A stretch of DNA of 64,000 nucleotides from contig CAYNRR010000005.1 of NCBI GenBank assembly GCA_964400015.1, forward strand, positions 25,687-89,686, given 5' to 3'. Below are positions 26,384 through 36,109 of this stretch, one piece after another; the first letter of the stretch is position 1; each line of letters begins with the position of its first letter. This DNA comes from UBA1234 sp964400015. GTDB lineage: Bacteria; Bacillota; Clostridia; TANB77; UBA1234. The notes under the pieces were generated by a model. It had not been told where the DNA came from, ran no database searches, and saw only the letters and a list, made by a program, of their open reading frames with translations. A program made the position numbers and the translations under genes.

Positions 26384-27640
26384 CTATTTTGCTGCTACAT
26401 ATGCTGTACTATATGCAATTTGCAAATTAAACCCACCAGTATATGCATCTACATCAATTATCTCGCCAGCAAAAAATAGTCCTTTTACCTTTTTAGATTC
26501 CATAGTTGAAGAATTTATTTCTTTTATACTAATTCCACCTGCAGTTATTATTGCTTCTTCTATCGGTCTAAATTTTTTAACTTTGAAATCTAAATTTTTT
26601 AAAAGTATTGCCAAATTTTTTCTTTCTTCTTTTGTTATCTGATCTGTTTGTTTTTCTTCTGGTATTTTTGATCTTTCAACAATATATTTTATAAGTTTAC
26701 CTGGTAACAAATCATTCAAACTATTTTTAAATTGCTTTTTAGTATATTTTTCAAAATCTCTTTGCAACCTTAATTCTAACTTTTCTTCTGTTAACGCTGG
26801 TTTTAAATCTATACTTATTGTTATTTCCCCATTTTTCAATTTTTCATCTATACCCTTTACTCTAAGTAAATGAGCACTTCCACTTAATACTGTTGGACCA
26901 GATACTCCAAAGTGTGTGAATAATAGTTCTCCAAAATCTTCATATACAACTTTTTTGCCATCTATAAATTTCATGCCTATATTCTTTAATGCTACGCCTT
27001 GTACTTCTTTTATATCTTTTTCATACACCTCAATCGGAACAAGTGAAGGTTTTGGTGGAACAATTGTATGTCCTAATTTCTCTGCAAATTTATATCCATC
27101 ACCTGTTGAGCCTGTAGTTGGATAACTTTTTCCACCCGTTGCAAGTATTACCTTATCACATTCGATTATCCCAGTATTTATCTTTACACCTATTACTTTT
27201 TTTGCTTGTTCATCTTCATCAAAGTTATTTTCAACAAGTATTTCTTCCACAGATGTATTTACTATTATTCTTACTTTTTGCTTTTCTAGTTCTTTTTTTA
27301 GTTTATCAATCACTTCTAAAGCACTATCTGAAACCGGAAATACTCTTTCTCCTCTTTCCACTTTTGTTTTTACACCTATTTCATTAAAGAATCGAATTGC
27401 GTCTTCATTAGTGAATTGATTAAAGGCACTATACAAGAATTTTCCATTGCCAGGTACATTCTTTATAAAGTTCTCAATTTCCGTTGCATTTGTCATGTTG
27501 CATCTACCTTTTCCTGTTATTGATAGCTTTCTTCCTAAACTTCTCATTTTTTCTATTAAAATAACATTGTGGCCATTCCTACTTGCCATTATTGCTGCTA
27601 CCATTCCTGCTGCTCCACCACCAATTACTACAACTTTCAT
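26384..27640 (-). CDS. FAD/NAD(P)-dependent oxidoreductase, HI0933/YhiN family
   Basis: A 418-residue flavoprotein. The N-terminal dinucleotide-binding motif VVIGGGAAGMVAAIMAS binds FAD; the family's RSLGRKLSITGKGRCNMTN follows at about residue 34, then VILATGGKSYPTTGSTGDGY near 165 and a closing GLFFAGEIIDVDAYTGGFNLQIAYSTAYVA. The family includes the BaiN bile-acid flavoproteins, but the substrate here cannot be told. It lies 18 bp after the pyridoxal-phosphate enzyme on the same strand and is likely cotranscribed. Confidence 0.93.
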   Translation of the reverse strand: MKVVVIGGGAAGMVAAIMASRNGHNVILIEKMRSLGRKLSITGKGRCNMTNATEIENFIKNVPGNGKFLYSAFNQFTNEDAIRFFNEIGVKTKVERGERVFPVSDSALEVIDKLKKELEKQKVRIIVNTSVEEILVENNFDEDEQAKKVIGVKINTGIIECDKVILATGGKSYPTTGSTGDGYKFAEKLGHTIVPPKPSLVPIEVYEKDIKEVQGVALKNIGMKFIDGKKVVYEDFGELLFTHFGVSGPTVLSGSAHLLRVKGIDEKLKNGEITISIDLKPALTEEKLELRLQRDFEKYTKKQFKNSLNDLLPGKLIKYIVERSKIPEEKQTDQITKEERKNLAILLKNLDFKVKKFRPIEEAIITAGGISIKEINSSTMESKKVKGLFFAGEIIDVDAYTGGFNLQIAYSTAYVAAK

Positions 27641-27658
27641 TTAGCGCCTCCTCTTTGT

Positions 27659-28888
27659 TTATTTTTCGCTTTCTACTAACTTTATTGCATTTACTACTGC
27701 CAACTTTCCATACGCATATGTCATTCCACCTTGAAGATATGCAACATATGGTTCACGCATAGGAGCGTCGCAACTAAGTTCTATTGATGAACCAGATGTA
27801 AATGCTCCAGCTGCCATTATTACTTTATTTTCATATCCAGGCATATCCCATGGTTCTGGAGTAACATTAGAATCTACTGGTGAATTGTATTGAATTCCTT
27901 GACAAAATCTAATTAACTTTTTAGGATCTTTAAACTTTATCATTTGCACTATATCTGAACGTTTTTGATCATATCTTGGTGAAACTTCGTATCCTAACTT
28001 TTCTAATAGTCTTGCTGTAAATATACCTATCTTCTTTGCTTCACAAACTATATGTGGTGCCATAAAAAGTCCTTGCAATGCTTTTCTATTGAAATCAAAT
28101 GTAGCTCCACCTTCTTTTCCTAATCCAGGAGCACTATATCTATCACTAATTAACTCAATCAAATCTTTTCTGCCAACTATGTATCCACCTGTTGGTGCTA
28201 TACCACCACCCATATTCTTTATTAGTGAACCTACTACAACATCTGCACCTACTTCTATTGGCTCTCTTTCTTGAGTAAATTCTCCATAGCAATTATCTAC
28301 CATAACTATAGTATTTGGATCGGCTTCTTTTACTGCATTGATTGCTTCTTCAATTTCTTCAATTAAAAATGCATTTCTATATTCATATCCTCTTGAACGT
28401 TGCATAATTACTAATTTTACATTTTTTTGTGAAACTCTTTCTTTTATTGAATTTATATCGAATTTGTTGCCTGGCAATAAATCTATTTGCTCATATTTAA
28501 CGCCATAAACAGCTAGAGAACTAGCATTTTCTCTAATACCTAAAGTTTCATCTAATGTATCATATGGTTTCCCATTTATACTTAAAACAGTATCTCCTGG
28601 TCTTAATATTCCAAAAAGTGTAGTTGCTATAGTATGAGTACCAGATATAAATTGCATTCTGACTAAAGCATCTTCTGCTTTGTAGATATCACAAAATATA
28701 TTTTCTATAGTTTCTCTACCCAAGTCATTGTAGCCATATCCTGTAGTACCAGCAAAATGTGCCTCATTCACAGAGTATTTTCTAAATGCATCAATTACTT
28801 TCTTTGAATTTATTACTTCAATTTCTTCATTTTCTCTAAAAACATCTTGTATTTCTTTTTCAATTTCTGGAACTAATTCTTCTATCAT
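27659..28888 (-). CDS. PLP-dependent enzyme of the methionine gamma-lyase-like (YnbB, 'aluminium resistance') family
   Basis: A 409-residue fold-type I enzyme. Motifs include TTGYGYNDLGRETIENIFCDI near residue 44, MVDNCYGEFTQEREP with the cofactor-contacting Asp, and the Schiff-base lysine in GSLIKNMGGGIAPTGGYIVG. The C-terminus YVAYLQGGMTYAYGKLAVV is characteristic. The family is annotated as methionine gamma-lyase-like or aluminium resistance, and its in vivo reaction is poorly defined. It heads a two-gene unit with the HI0933-family flavoprotein. Confidence 0.92.
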   Translation of the reverse strand: MIEELVPEIEKEIQDVFRENEEIEVINSKKVIDAFRKYSVNEAHFAGTTGYGYNDLGRETIENIFCDIYKAEDALVRMQFISGTHTIATTLFGILRPGDTVLSINGKPYDTLDETLGIRENASSLAVYGVKYEQIDLLPGNKFDINSIKERVSQKNVKLVIMQRSRGYEYRNAFLIEEIEEAINAVKEADPNTIVMVDNCYGEFTQEREPIEVGADVVVGSLIKNMGGGIAPTGGYIVGRKDLIELISDRYSAPGLGKEGGATFDFNRKALQGLFMAPHIVCEAKKIGIFTARLLEKLGYEVSPRYDQKRSDIVQMIKFKDPKKLIRFCQGIQYNSPVDSNVTPEPWDMPGYENKVIMAAGAFTSGSSIELSCDAPMREPYVAYLQGGMTYAYGKLAVVNAIKLVESEK

Positions 28889-28988
28889 AATTTTACCACC
28901 TTCGTTTTTATTTTACATAACATAAGCATTATAGTATATTTTCCTTGTTTTTTCAAGAAAAAGCACTTATCTCACTGTGGCAATAGAC

Positions 28989-29029
28989 AAAAAAAGGACG
29001 TCAAGTAATTTAAATTACTTAAAACGTCC
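28989..29029 (-). terminator. Terminator of the ireB-ruvX-DUF1292 operon
   Basis: Minus strand GGACGT...AAGTAAT / ATTACTT...ACGTCC, a long imperfect stem with a TTAA loop, then TTTTTTT. Confidence 0.85.
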
Positions 29030-29044
29030 CCCACATTCATAAAA

Positions 29045-29353
29045 TTAGTCAGCGAAATCAAATTCGTCTTTTGTTTTTTCTTTGAAAGCTTGGAATACTT
29101 TTTCAGCTTCTGCTTCATCATCTAAACTGATGTAGCTTTCGTCATCGCCTTCGCCTTCAATTCTAAAGATTACTACTTCACCTTTTTCAGCTTCTTCAAC
29201 TGGTAGTAATACAACGTATTCATTTCCATCAACTTCTACAACGTCTAGAAATTCAAATTCAATCTCATTTCCATCTTCGTCGTTTAAGATAATTTTATTG
29301 TCTAATTCATCGAATTCTCCTGTTAGGTCTAGTTCGTCATTATTTTCGCTCAT
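29045..29353 (-). CDS. DUF1292 (UPF0473, YrzB-like) protein
   Basis: A 102-residue, highly acidic protein with the DUF1292 core (IILNDEDGNEIEFEFLDVVEVDGNEYVVLLPVEE). The molecular role is unknown. It is the third gene of the ireB-ruvX-yrzB arrangement widespread in Firmicutes, usually downstream of alaS. AAAGGAG precedes the start. Confidence 0.9.
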   Translation of the reverse strand: MSENNDELDLTGEFDELDNKIILNDEDGNEIEFEFLDVVEVDGNEYVVLLPVEEAEKGEVVIFRIEGEGDDESYISLDDEAEAEKVFQAFKEKTKDEFDFAD

Positions 29354-29386
29354 AATAAATCTCCTTTCTTAGCTCATTTTAAAGCT

Positions 29387-29806
29387 TTAAATGTTTTTAT
29401 CTAGATACATCTGCAATATGTATTGTGCAGATATAGTATCTACTATTTTCTTCTTTTTGTCCTTATTTACTGCAAGTTCTGTCATAGTTCTATGTGCTGA
29501 AACTGTTGTAAGTCTTTCATCCATCTTTATAACTTCAATTTTAAATCTATTTTTTAATTTTTCAATAAATTTATCAGTTTTTTCTGCACGTGGACCTTTA
29601 GTTGCATTCATATTTATAGGATATCCTATAACTATTTTTTCAACTTGGTATTCTTCAATTAGTTCCCCAATTCTACTAAGAAGCATTTTTTCGTTATTGC
29701 CATGTGCAATGGATTCAACTCCTTGTGCTGTAATTCCAAGCAAATCAGAAACAGCAATACCAGTTCTCGCATCTCCATAGTCTATTCCCATTATTCTATT
29801 CTTCAT
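29387..29806 (-). CDS. ruvX: Holliday junction resolvase-like RuvX (YqgF)
   Basis: A 139-residue RNase H-fold nuclease: IMGIDYGDARTGIAVSD carries the first catalytic acid, IVIGYPINMNATKGPRAEK the central strand, and KMDERLTTVSAHR the third acidic site. YqgF acts in 16S rRNA 5' processing and has been tied to junction resolution. It overlaps ireB by 11 bp, a sign of translational coupling. Confidence 0.95.
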   Translation of the reverse strand: MKNRIMGIDYGDARTGIAVSDLLGITAQGVESIAHGNNEKMLLSRIGELIEEYQVEKIVIGYPINMNATKGPRAEKTDKFIEKLKNRFKIEVIKMDERLTTVSAHRTMTELAVNKDKKKKIVDTISAQYILQMYLDKNI

Positions 29807-30056
29807 TATTTACTCCAATGTATTCTTTTACTAATTCTTCAAGTAATTCATCTCTTTCTAATTGACGAATTAAGCTTCTAGAGTCCTTATAACTTGTTAT
29901 ATATGTTGGATCTCCTGATAAAATATAACCAACTATTTGATTTATTGGATCATATCCTTTTTCAACTAAAGCTTCATATACTTGTCTTAAAATTTGTTTT
30001 GAATTACTTTTCTTTTCTTTTTCGACTTTAAAAAATATTGTATTTTCAGAATCCAT
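29796..30056 (-). CDS. ireB: IreB family regulatory phosphoprotein (UPF0297)
   Basis: An 86-residue protein typical of the family: TIFFKVEKEKKSNSKQILRQVYEALVEKGYDPINQIVGYILSGDPTYITSY. In Enterococcus IreB is a substrate of the PASTA kinase IreK and dampens cephalosporin resistance. A PASTA kinase is not in this window. The gene is directly upstream of, and overlapping, ruvX. Confidence 0.95.
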   Translation of the reverse strand: MDSENTIFFKVEKEKKSNSKQILRQVYEALVEKGYDPINQIVGYILSGDPTYITSYKDSRSLIRQLERDELLEELVKEYIGVNNEE

Positions 30057-30070
30057 TAACTTTCCTCCTT

Positions 30071-33000
30071 TTATCCGAAGAATCGTTTTTTAGTATTTAA
30101 ATTCTTTGGATATACCTTTGCAACAATTTCATCAATCGCTTGATTGAAATCTGTTGAATAACTCTTATAATTAAAATTGCCAGACATTTTGTGTAAAGCT
30201 TCAACATACTTGGCATAATTGTTTAAGTTATACGGTATTATTGAATAATCAACTTTACTTGGCATCAAGCCAGAATCAACATACGTGCCTGCTGGATCAT
30301 GATAAAAGTCTAAAGCACCAATTATTATTTTTGGTGTAATACTAGTTTTTACAAATCTATTGATTATAAGTTTAATTTTCTTCTTATCCAATCCTCTAGC
30401 ATTTAACTCTCTTAAGAACAATGTAACGTCTTGTATTTTTAAAACATCTAGATCTTGTACTAAATATATCTCATCTGCTTGATCAAAATAATCTATAGGA
30501 GTTGTAAAATCAGCATCTACAATTGTTAAATTGCAATTCTTTTTAACTGTATCAATTATATTTCTATGCTTATAACCTCTTCTTTGATCTGACAAAGAAC
30601 CAGCTAATGATGTATATAGTTTTAAATGTGAATTCATTGTTTCTATATAATAATCTTCACCGTCTGCTAAACGTTGCATACACTCAGCGGCTCTATTCTT
30701 TAATGCTTTTGATTCATCAGCATATATATAATACAAACTCTTGTCCCTAGTCATATCAATTATTGATGTAGTAATCTTAGCAGAAGCTACACTATGTGCA
30801 ACAGCATTGACAACAAATGTTGTTCCCACTTTATTTGCTCCAACAAATACAACCATCTTTTTATAATTAGCCATAGGTGATGTTTGAACTGGTAATGCAT
30901 TGTTCGAATATTGAGGTGTTACGTTAGTGTATTCATTTTTCAATTGTTTTTGTGCTAAAACAAATTTTTCTTGTTCTTCACGTAACTTTCTCTTTTCTTC
31001 TTCTAACTTTGCTTGCATTTCTTTAACCATTTTTTGCTCTGCTGCTAATTTTTCTTGATCTTCTTTCATTCTTTTTTCTTGTTCTGCAATTAAAGTATTT
31101 GAAGGACCTGTTGTCACATTATTTACTTGACCAGGTACAGCTCTAGGTGTTTGTTCTACTGTTGGTCTTACTGGAGCAACACCACTATTAGTTGTAACTT
31201 TTATTTCAGGTTGCACATTATTTTCAACTTTTTCAACATTGCTTGGAGTTGTAGTCACTGTTGGTTTTGGTGCAACTGGATTTGTATTTGGTACAACTGG
31301 GTTTACGTTTGGTACAGTCGCATTTACTTTTGGTGCAACTGGATTTACGTTTGGTACAGTCGTATTTGCTTTTGGTGCAACNNNNNNNNNNNNNNNNNNN
31401 NNNNNNNNNNNNNNNNNNNNNNNNNNNNNNNNNNNNNNNNNNNNNNNNNNNNNNNNNNNNNNNNNNNNNNNNNNNNNNNNNCTTTTGGTGCAACTGGATT
31501 TACGTTTGGTACAGTCGTATTTGCTTTTGGTGCAACCGGATTTATGTTTGGTACAACTGGGTTTACGTTTGGCACAGTCACATTTACTTTTGGTACAACT
31601 GGATTTACATTTGGTACATCTACTTTAGGTGTTTGTACTTGATTTACATTTATTTTTCTATCTGGTGCTTTTGGATTAGGTTTTACTTCAACTAAATTAC
31701 CATTTCCTTTAGGAATTTCAGCTCCACCAGTCATTGTAGATGAAACTAATCCAGCATTCATTCTCGCATTTGCTTCAGCTTTTGCCTTCTCTGCAAGTAT
31801 TGCTTGTTGTCTTGCCATTGCTTCTGCTTTTGCTTTTGCTGCAAGTTCTGCTTGCTCTTTTGCATTATTAGCAGCCTTTTCTTTTTCTAACTTTATCGCT
31901 TCTTCTCTAGCTAATGCCTCTTTTTTAGCTTTTTCTGCAAGCATTGCTTGTTCTTTTGCCGCAGCTTCTGCTCTTGCCTTTGCTTCTAGTTCAAGTTGTT
32001 TTCTTTTTTCTTCAGCCTTTGCTTTAGCTGCAAGCTCTGCTTGTTCTCTTGCTAAAGCTTCTGCTCTTGCTTTTTCTGCAAGCATCGCTTGTTCTTTTGC
32101 CGCAGCCTCTTCTCTTAGTTTAGCTTCTTGTTCAAGTTTTTTTCTAGCTTCAACTTCAGCTTTTGCTTTAGTTGCTAACTCTGCTTGTCTACGTGCTTCT
32201 TCTTCGGCTTGAGCTTTTTCTGCAAGTTCTGCTTGTCTACGTGCCTCGGCTTCAGCTTTTGCCTTCTCTGCAAGCATTGCTTGTTCCCTTGCAGCAGCTT
32301 CTGCTCTAGCTTTTGCTTCTAATTCTGCTTGCTCTTTTTTATTTTTTTCTTCTAGCTCTTTCTTCTTTACCTCTGCTTCTTTCTTTTGTTCTTCTACATT
32401 ACTGCTTAAATCTACTTTGCCTGCAGAAGTCATTTGTCCCATATCTATTGGTCCAGTTTTTGCAACGTTTTCCTTTTCTTTTGCTTTTCTAAAACTTGCA
32501 AAAAATCCTTTTTTCTTTGGTGGTTCTACTTTAGAAGAAGTATTAGCAGATGTAACAGTTCCTATTTGTGGCACATCTACTTGTGGTGCTAAATATTTAT
32601 ATCTATCAGCCTTAAAAATCTCATCCTTTACAACTTTTGGTAGATACTCTATTATGATTTTCAATTGTGCTTTACTATATTGCTCTGCAACTCTATCAAA
32701 AGTTTCAAGATATTTTTCTGGTTGATTCTTAATACCTTCATAAAAATTCAAAATACTTTTTACTTGGTATTCGTCTACTTCATTATCTTTAGTCATAGAA
32801 CTACTTGTAATTAAAGAAGTATCAATATTCAAATATTGTTTTGCTTCTCTTTTGGTTCTTGGTCTTTTTATAATTTCGCAAAGAGGATTCATACTTCTGT
32901 CATTACCAATTAACATATTATAAATACCAATACTGAAAAGCTTGTTTATGAATGAATCTCCGGCTCTTCTTCTATCAGCACAAATTAGAATTATTTCTGC

Positions 33001-33258
33001 ATCTTGTATTTCATCTGTTATTTTATCGATGTTATTAAATACAAAACGATCTATTTGTTCTAAGTCTGTTGCTTTAATTTCTTCAAACTCTTCAGTAATG
33101 ACAATTCTGTCATAAGTTTTATTTTTCTTTACTTCCTCAATCAAAGCTTTGTAAAAGAATACATTCTTATATTCCAAAACTTCTCCAAATTTCTCATAAT
33201 ATTTATCAGCTATATTTTTTGAAAGCTGATCCGTTCCAACTGCAAAAAGCACCTTCAT
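30071..33258 (-). CDS. Long CpaE/TadZ-like protein: receiver-like domain, Ala-Lys-Glu coiled coil, Pro-Asn repeats, MinD-type ATPase (spans assembly gap)
   Basis: I read one gene here, not two. From 33258 an atypical receiver-like domain (about 1-170, MKVLFAVGTDQLSK...) leads into a ~300-residue Ala/Lys/Glu-rich coiled coil and VPNVNPVAPK-type repeats that run into the N gap. Past the gap the same repeats are open in frame and lead into a second Ala/Lys/Glu helix and an ATPase domain with deviant Walker A (GANKVGTT) and VDADF. A GTG at 31258 can be mistaken for a start but lies inside the repeat reading frame. CpaE/TadZ proteins are MinD relatives with a receiver-like N-terminus that localise Tad pilus machinery; no other tad gene is present. 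The 100-N filler breaks the frame artificially. Confidence 0.75.
31265..31625 (-). repeat. Tandem 21/42-bp coding repeats (VPNVNPVxPKxNxT)
   Basis: Multiple near-identical units encode VPNVNPVAPK and ANTT/NAT linkers on both sides of the gap. Units are 7 or 14 codons long. This repeat probably caused the assembly break. Confidence 0.85.
31382..31481. other. Assembly gap (100 N)
   Basis: Exactly 100 N, the conventional filler for a gap of unknown size, inside the tandem repeat. True length is unknown. Confidence 0.99.
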
Positions 33259-33306
33259 TATCTAATCACCTTCCTATTTTTTCGCTAACTATAGCGTACT
33301 TGGCTG

Positions 33307-33810
33307 TTATTTACCAGCAACTAGTACTGCATATAGTAAAGGTAGTACATTAAAAACAACAATAGCTATTACTGAAAATACAATCCATGCATAGCCTTGT
33401 TCCTTTTTATCCAATTTTTTATTTCCGATAATTAAAAAGTTAAAAGCACCTATAGTCATTACTATAAAGCCTATTGGTAAACTATAAATTCTAAGGCAAT
33501 CTAAAATATATGCAATAGTACCTAAAAGCTCATCATTATATTTATCAATATAACTTGCCTTTTTACGTTCACTCTTTGTAACGTTTGTTAAAAGCTTTTC
33601 ACTGGCTGCACTAAGATTGGCTTCTTCTATTTTATCTTCTGCGTTTTGATTTTCCTCTACATCTGGTTGCCCCATTTCTATTACTGGTGCATCTGTTGCT
33701 GCAGATTCGTTTGGTGAATGTTCTGTTCCTAATGCGAAACTACTAAAAATTGAAAACGTCATTAGGATAGTTAACATCATTGCGAATTTCTTTATGTAAC
33801 TTTTTTTCAT
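33307..33810 (-). CDS. Secreted small membrane protein with two C-terminal helices (pilin/VirB2-like layout)
   Basis: The start MKKSYIKK follows AAAAGGAGG; a longer frame to 33846 lacks a ribosome site. The 167-residue product has a signal peptide (FAMMLTILMTFSIFSSFALG), an acidic linker, and two membrane helices (IYSLPIGFIVMTIGAFNFLII and YAWIVFSVIAIVVFNVLPLLYAVLVAG). This signal-linker-two-helix pattern recalls TrbC/VirB2-type subunits, but similarity is only in layout. It is 48 bp upstream of the CpaE/TadZ-like gene, so the two may form one apparatus. Confidence 0.7.
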   Translation of the reverse strand: MKKSYIKKFAMMLTILMTFSIFSSFALGTEHSPNESAATDAPVIEMGQPDVEENQNAEDKIEEANLSAASEKLLTNVTKSERKKASYIDKYNDELLGTIAYILDCLRIYSLPIGFIVMTIGAFNFLIIGNKKLDKKEQGYAWIVFSVIAIVVFNVLPLLYAVLVAGK

Positions 33811-33964
33811 ATTTCCTCCTTTTTTGCTACGAAGATAATCTACCACAAAATATGATACTACATTTTATGATATATTTCAACATATAATTCTACTTATTAT
33901 TATAACATAATCGTTTTCATTTTAGCTACACTTTTTGCTTATTTTTCGGCATTTTTAACTTGTT

Positions 33965-35104
33965 TTATTTTTTGATTTCTAAGTATGAATTTTGCTTTTT
34001 AAAAATGTCAAAAAAGTAGTAAAAAACGTCTTTTCTTTCGATAGTGAATGGAGCTTTTATATCTATTTCGGATATTATCGTGTCATCAATATATACTTTT
34101 ATTTTTCCTAGCAATGTGTCTCTTTCTATTGGTGCCGTAAGCACTTCAGCCACTTCATATTGATATTTTATATTGTTTTTTTCTTCTTTTCGTAAAAGGT
34201 GTTTCCTATCTCCATTTATTTCCAGTTTGTATTTTTCTTTTATAGCTTTTCTTATTCTTATATCAAATATTTTTTGCATATTTTCGCATATATCTACTTC
34301 TTCAAATTCTCCATAGCCATATGAAATCAATTTTATCGTTTCTTCTGTTCTTTGCTTTTTTGTTTCACATCCTAAAACCATAGTAATTAAATCTCTATCT
34401 CCACTCGAAATTGCAGTTATTAGACATCTCCCTGCTTTACTAGTATATCCCGTTTTTATGCCATTTACACCATCATATAAAAACAACATTTCATTTGTTG
34501 AACGCAATTCCTTTTCGTAGTTGTTTATCTTTATTACAGTTCTTTCTGTATCAACTATTTCTCGCAAATATGGAATTTGCATAAAATACTTTGAAAATAT
34601 TAGTAAGTCATTTAATGTCGTATAATGTTCTTCATTGTCCAGTCCGTGTGGTGTTACAAAATTTGTGTTTTGTGCCCCTAATTCTATTGCTCTTTCATTC
34701 ATTAGATTACAAAAGTTTTCAACACTTCCTCCTACATGTTCAGCAATTGCTATTGCCGCATCATTTCCCGATGATATTAGTAACCCTTTCATAAGACTAT
34801 CCATTTTTACTTTATCACCTTTTCGCAAATTTATTTTCGAGCCTCCTATTGAAGCTGCTTTTGTACTTATTTCTACCACATCTTCCATGTTTGAATTTTC
34901 ATATGCTACTATCGCTGTTAATATTTTAGTAGTAGACGCGTTAGCTATTTTTTCATTTATATTTTTGGCATATAGTATTTTTTGATACGTCAAATCGTAA
35001 ACTAAGGCATTTGGTGCAATTATTGATGGTTCATTTTCTTTTGCCATATATAATGAACTCACAAAGAATATAAATATTAGTCCTATAAATAAAAATTTTT
35101 TCAA
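33965..35104 (-). CDS. dacF: D-alanyl-D-alanine carboxypeptidase (DacF/PBP5 family)
   Basis: A 379-residue exported enzyme: signal peptide (FLFIGLIFIFFVSSLYMA), then the S11 peptidase domain with Ser57-xx-Lys60 (ASTTK), Ser112-Gly-Asn114 (SSGNDA) and KTG (GIKTGYTSKAG, about residue 217). A PBP5-like C-terminal domain and a C-terminal amphipathic end follow. It trims the terminal D-Ala of peptidoglycan pentapeptides at the outer membrane face. DacF and DacB types act in spore cortex formation; which type this is cannot be settled here. Confidence 0.93.
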   Translation of the reverse strand: MKKFLFIGLIFIFFVSSLYMAKENEPSIIAPNALVYDLTYQKILYAKNINEKIANASTTKILTAIVAYENSNMEDVVEISTKAASIGGSKINLRKGDKVKMDSLMKGLLISSGNDAAIAIAEHVGGSVENFCNLMNERAIELGAQNTNFVTPHGLDNEEHYTTLNDLLIFSKYFMQIPYLREIVDTERTVIKINNYEKELRSTNEMLFLYDGVNGIKTGYTSKAGRCLITAISSGDRDLITMVLGCETKKQRTEETIKLISYGYGEFEEVDICENMQKIFDIRIRKAIKEKYKLEINGDRKHLLRKEEKNNIKYQYEVAEVLTAPIERDTLLGKIKVYIDDTIISEIDIKAPFTIERKDVFYYFFDIFKKQNSYLEIKK

Positions 35105-35236
35105 TCAAATCACCTCAGAAAATTTTATGTTTTTTGTACTTTTTTTAGTACAAAGCCGGAACTTTCATTTTGATTTTTTCGTATTATGTGTTATATGGTG
35201 TTTTCACCAATAAATTACTAATGAAAGGAGATTTTC

Positions 35237-36046
35237 ATGAAAGAACAAATTTCCATTGAAAGAAAAATTTTTCTAAATAACTTAAAAATAAATAAAAGTA
35301 AAATTTTGTTCACACAAATTTTTATTGTATTAGCATTTATAATTTTGTGGGAAGTTCTTGCAAAATTTGAGATAATAAATCCTTTTATAACAAGTTCGCC
35401 TACGCGTATTTTAAACACCTTTACAAATTTTTCTTCAAACAATCTTTTAGCACATATTGGTGTAACTTGTTTTGAAACTATTGTCGGTTTTTTGCTTGGA
35501 AGTTTTTTAGGTACTTTTATAGCTTTTACATTGTGGTGGTCTAAGTTCGCCTCAAAAGTTGCAGAACCTTTTTTAATTATTTTGCATGCACTGCCTAAAG
35601 TAGCGTTAGGTCCAATTATAATAGTTTGGGCTGGTGCAGGAATGTCAGCGATAATAGTAATGGCGTTAGCAATTTCAACAATTGTGACAATTCTTGAAAT
35701 GCTTAACGGATTTAACAACACTGATAAAAATCTTATAAAAATGGCAACCACATTCGGTGCAACTAAATGGCAAATTTTTAGCAAAATTGTTTTTCCATCT
35801 AACATTAAAACTTTAATAAATTCTATGAAAGTTAATATCGGGCTTTCATTAGTCGGTGTAATATCTGGTGAATTTTTAGTTTCTAAAGCTGGACTTGGCT
35901 ATTTAATTGTTTATGGTGGTCAAGTTTTTAAATTAGATTTGGTTATGACAAGTGTTTTAATATTAGGAATTGTCGCAGCAATTTTATATAAGATGGTTGA
36001 ATGCTTAGATAAGATTATTAAAAAATATATTTTACATTCTATTTAA
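35237..36046 (+). CDS. ABC transporter permease, SsuC/TauC/ThiX type
   Basis: A 269-residue integral membrane protein with about six helices and the BPD permease core. The cytoplasmic EAA-like loop (IVTILEMLNGFNNTDKNLIKMATTFGATKWQIFSKIVFPS) couples to the ATPase. The family carries sulfonates, nitrate-like compounds or thiamine precursors. AAAGGAGATTTTC precedes the ATG. The binding-protein gene follows after a 63-bp gap, but no ATPase gene is adjacent. Confidence 0.92.
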   Translation: MKEQISIERKIFLNNLKINKSKILFTQIFIVLAFIILWEVLAKFEIINPFITSSPTRILNTFTNFSSNNLLAHIGVTCFETIVGFLLGSFLGTFIAFTLWWSKFASKVAEPFLIILHALPKVALGPIIIVWAGAGMSAIIVMALAISTIVTILEMLNGFNNTDKNLIKMATTFGATKWQIFSKIVFPSNIKTLINSMKVNIGLSLVGVISGEFLVSKAGLGYLIVYGGQVFKLDLVMTSVLILGIVAAILYKMVECLDKIIKKYILHSI

Positions 36047-36109
36047 TTTTGTCACTTTTCACAAAATTACGCATATGAATATATAAAATTACTTATGTGG
36101 GAGGATTTT

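Noticed and set aside
30071..31258. A separate gene for the MinD-like ATPase starting at 31258
   Set aside because: The GTG has no ribosome site and the same frame is open upstream through repeat units to the gap. The gene is better read as continuous with the one from 33258.
31233..31695. Several open frames across the N gap in other frames
   Set aside because: They are shadows of the tandem repeat and continue only because N codons are not stops.
35105..35236. TPP riboswitch before the ABC permease
   Set aside because: No CTGAGA-type motif is present on the plus strand; only a promoter-like sequence and a short hairpin.
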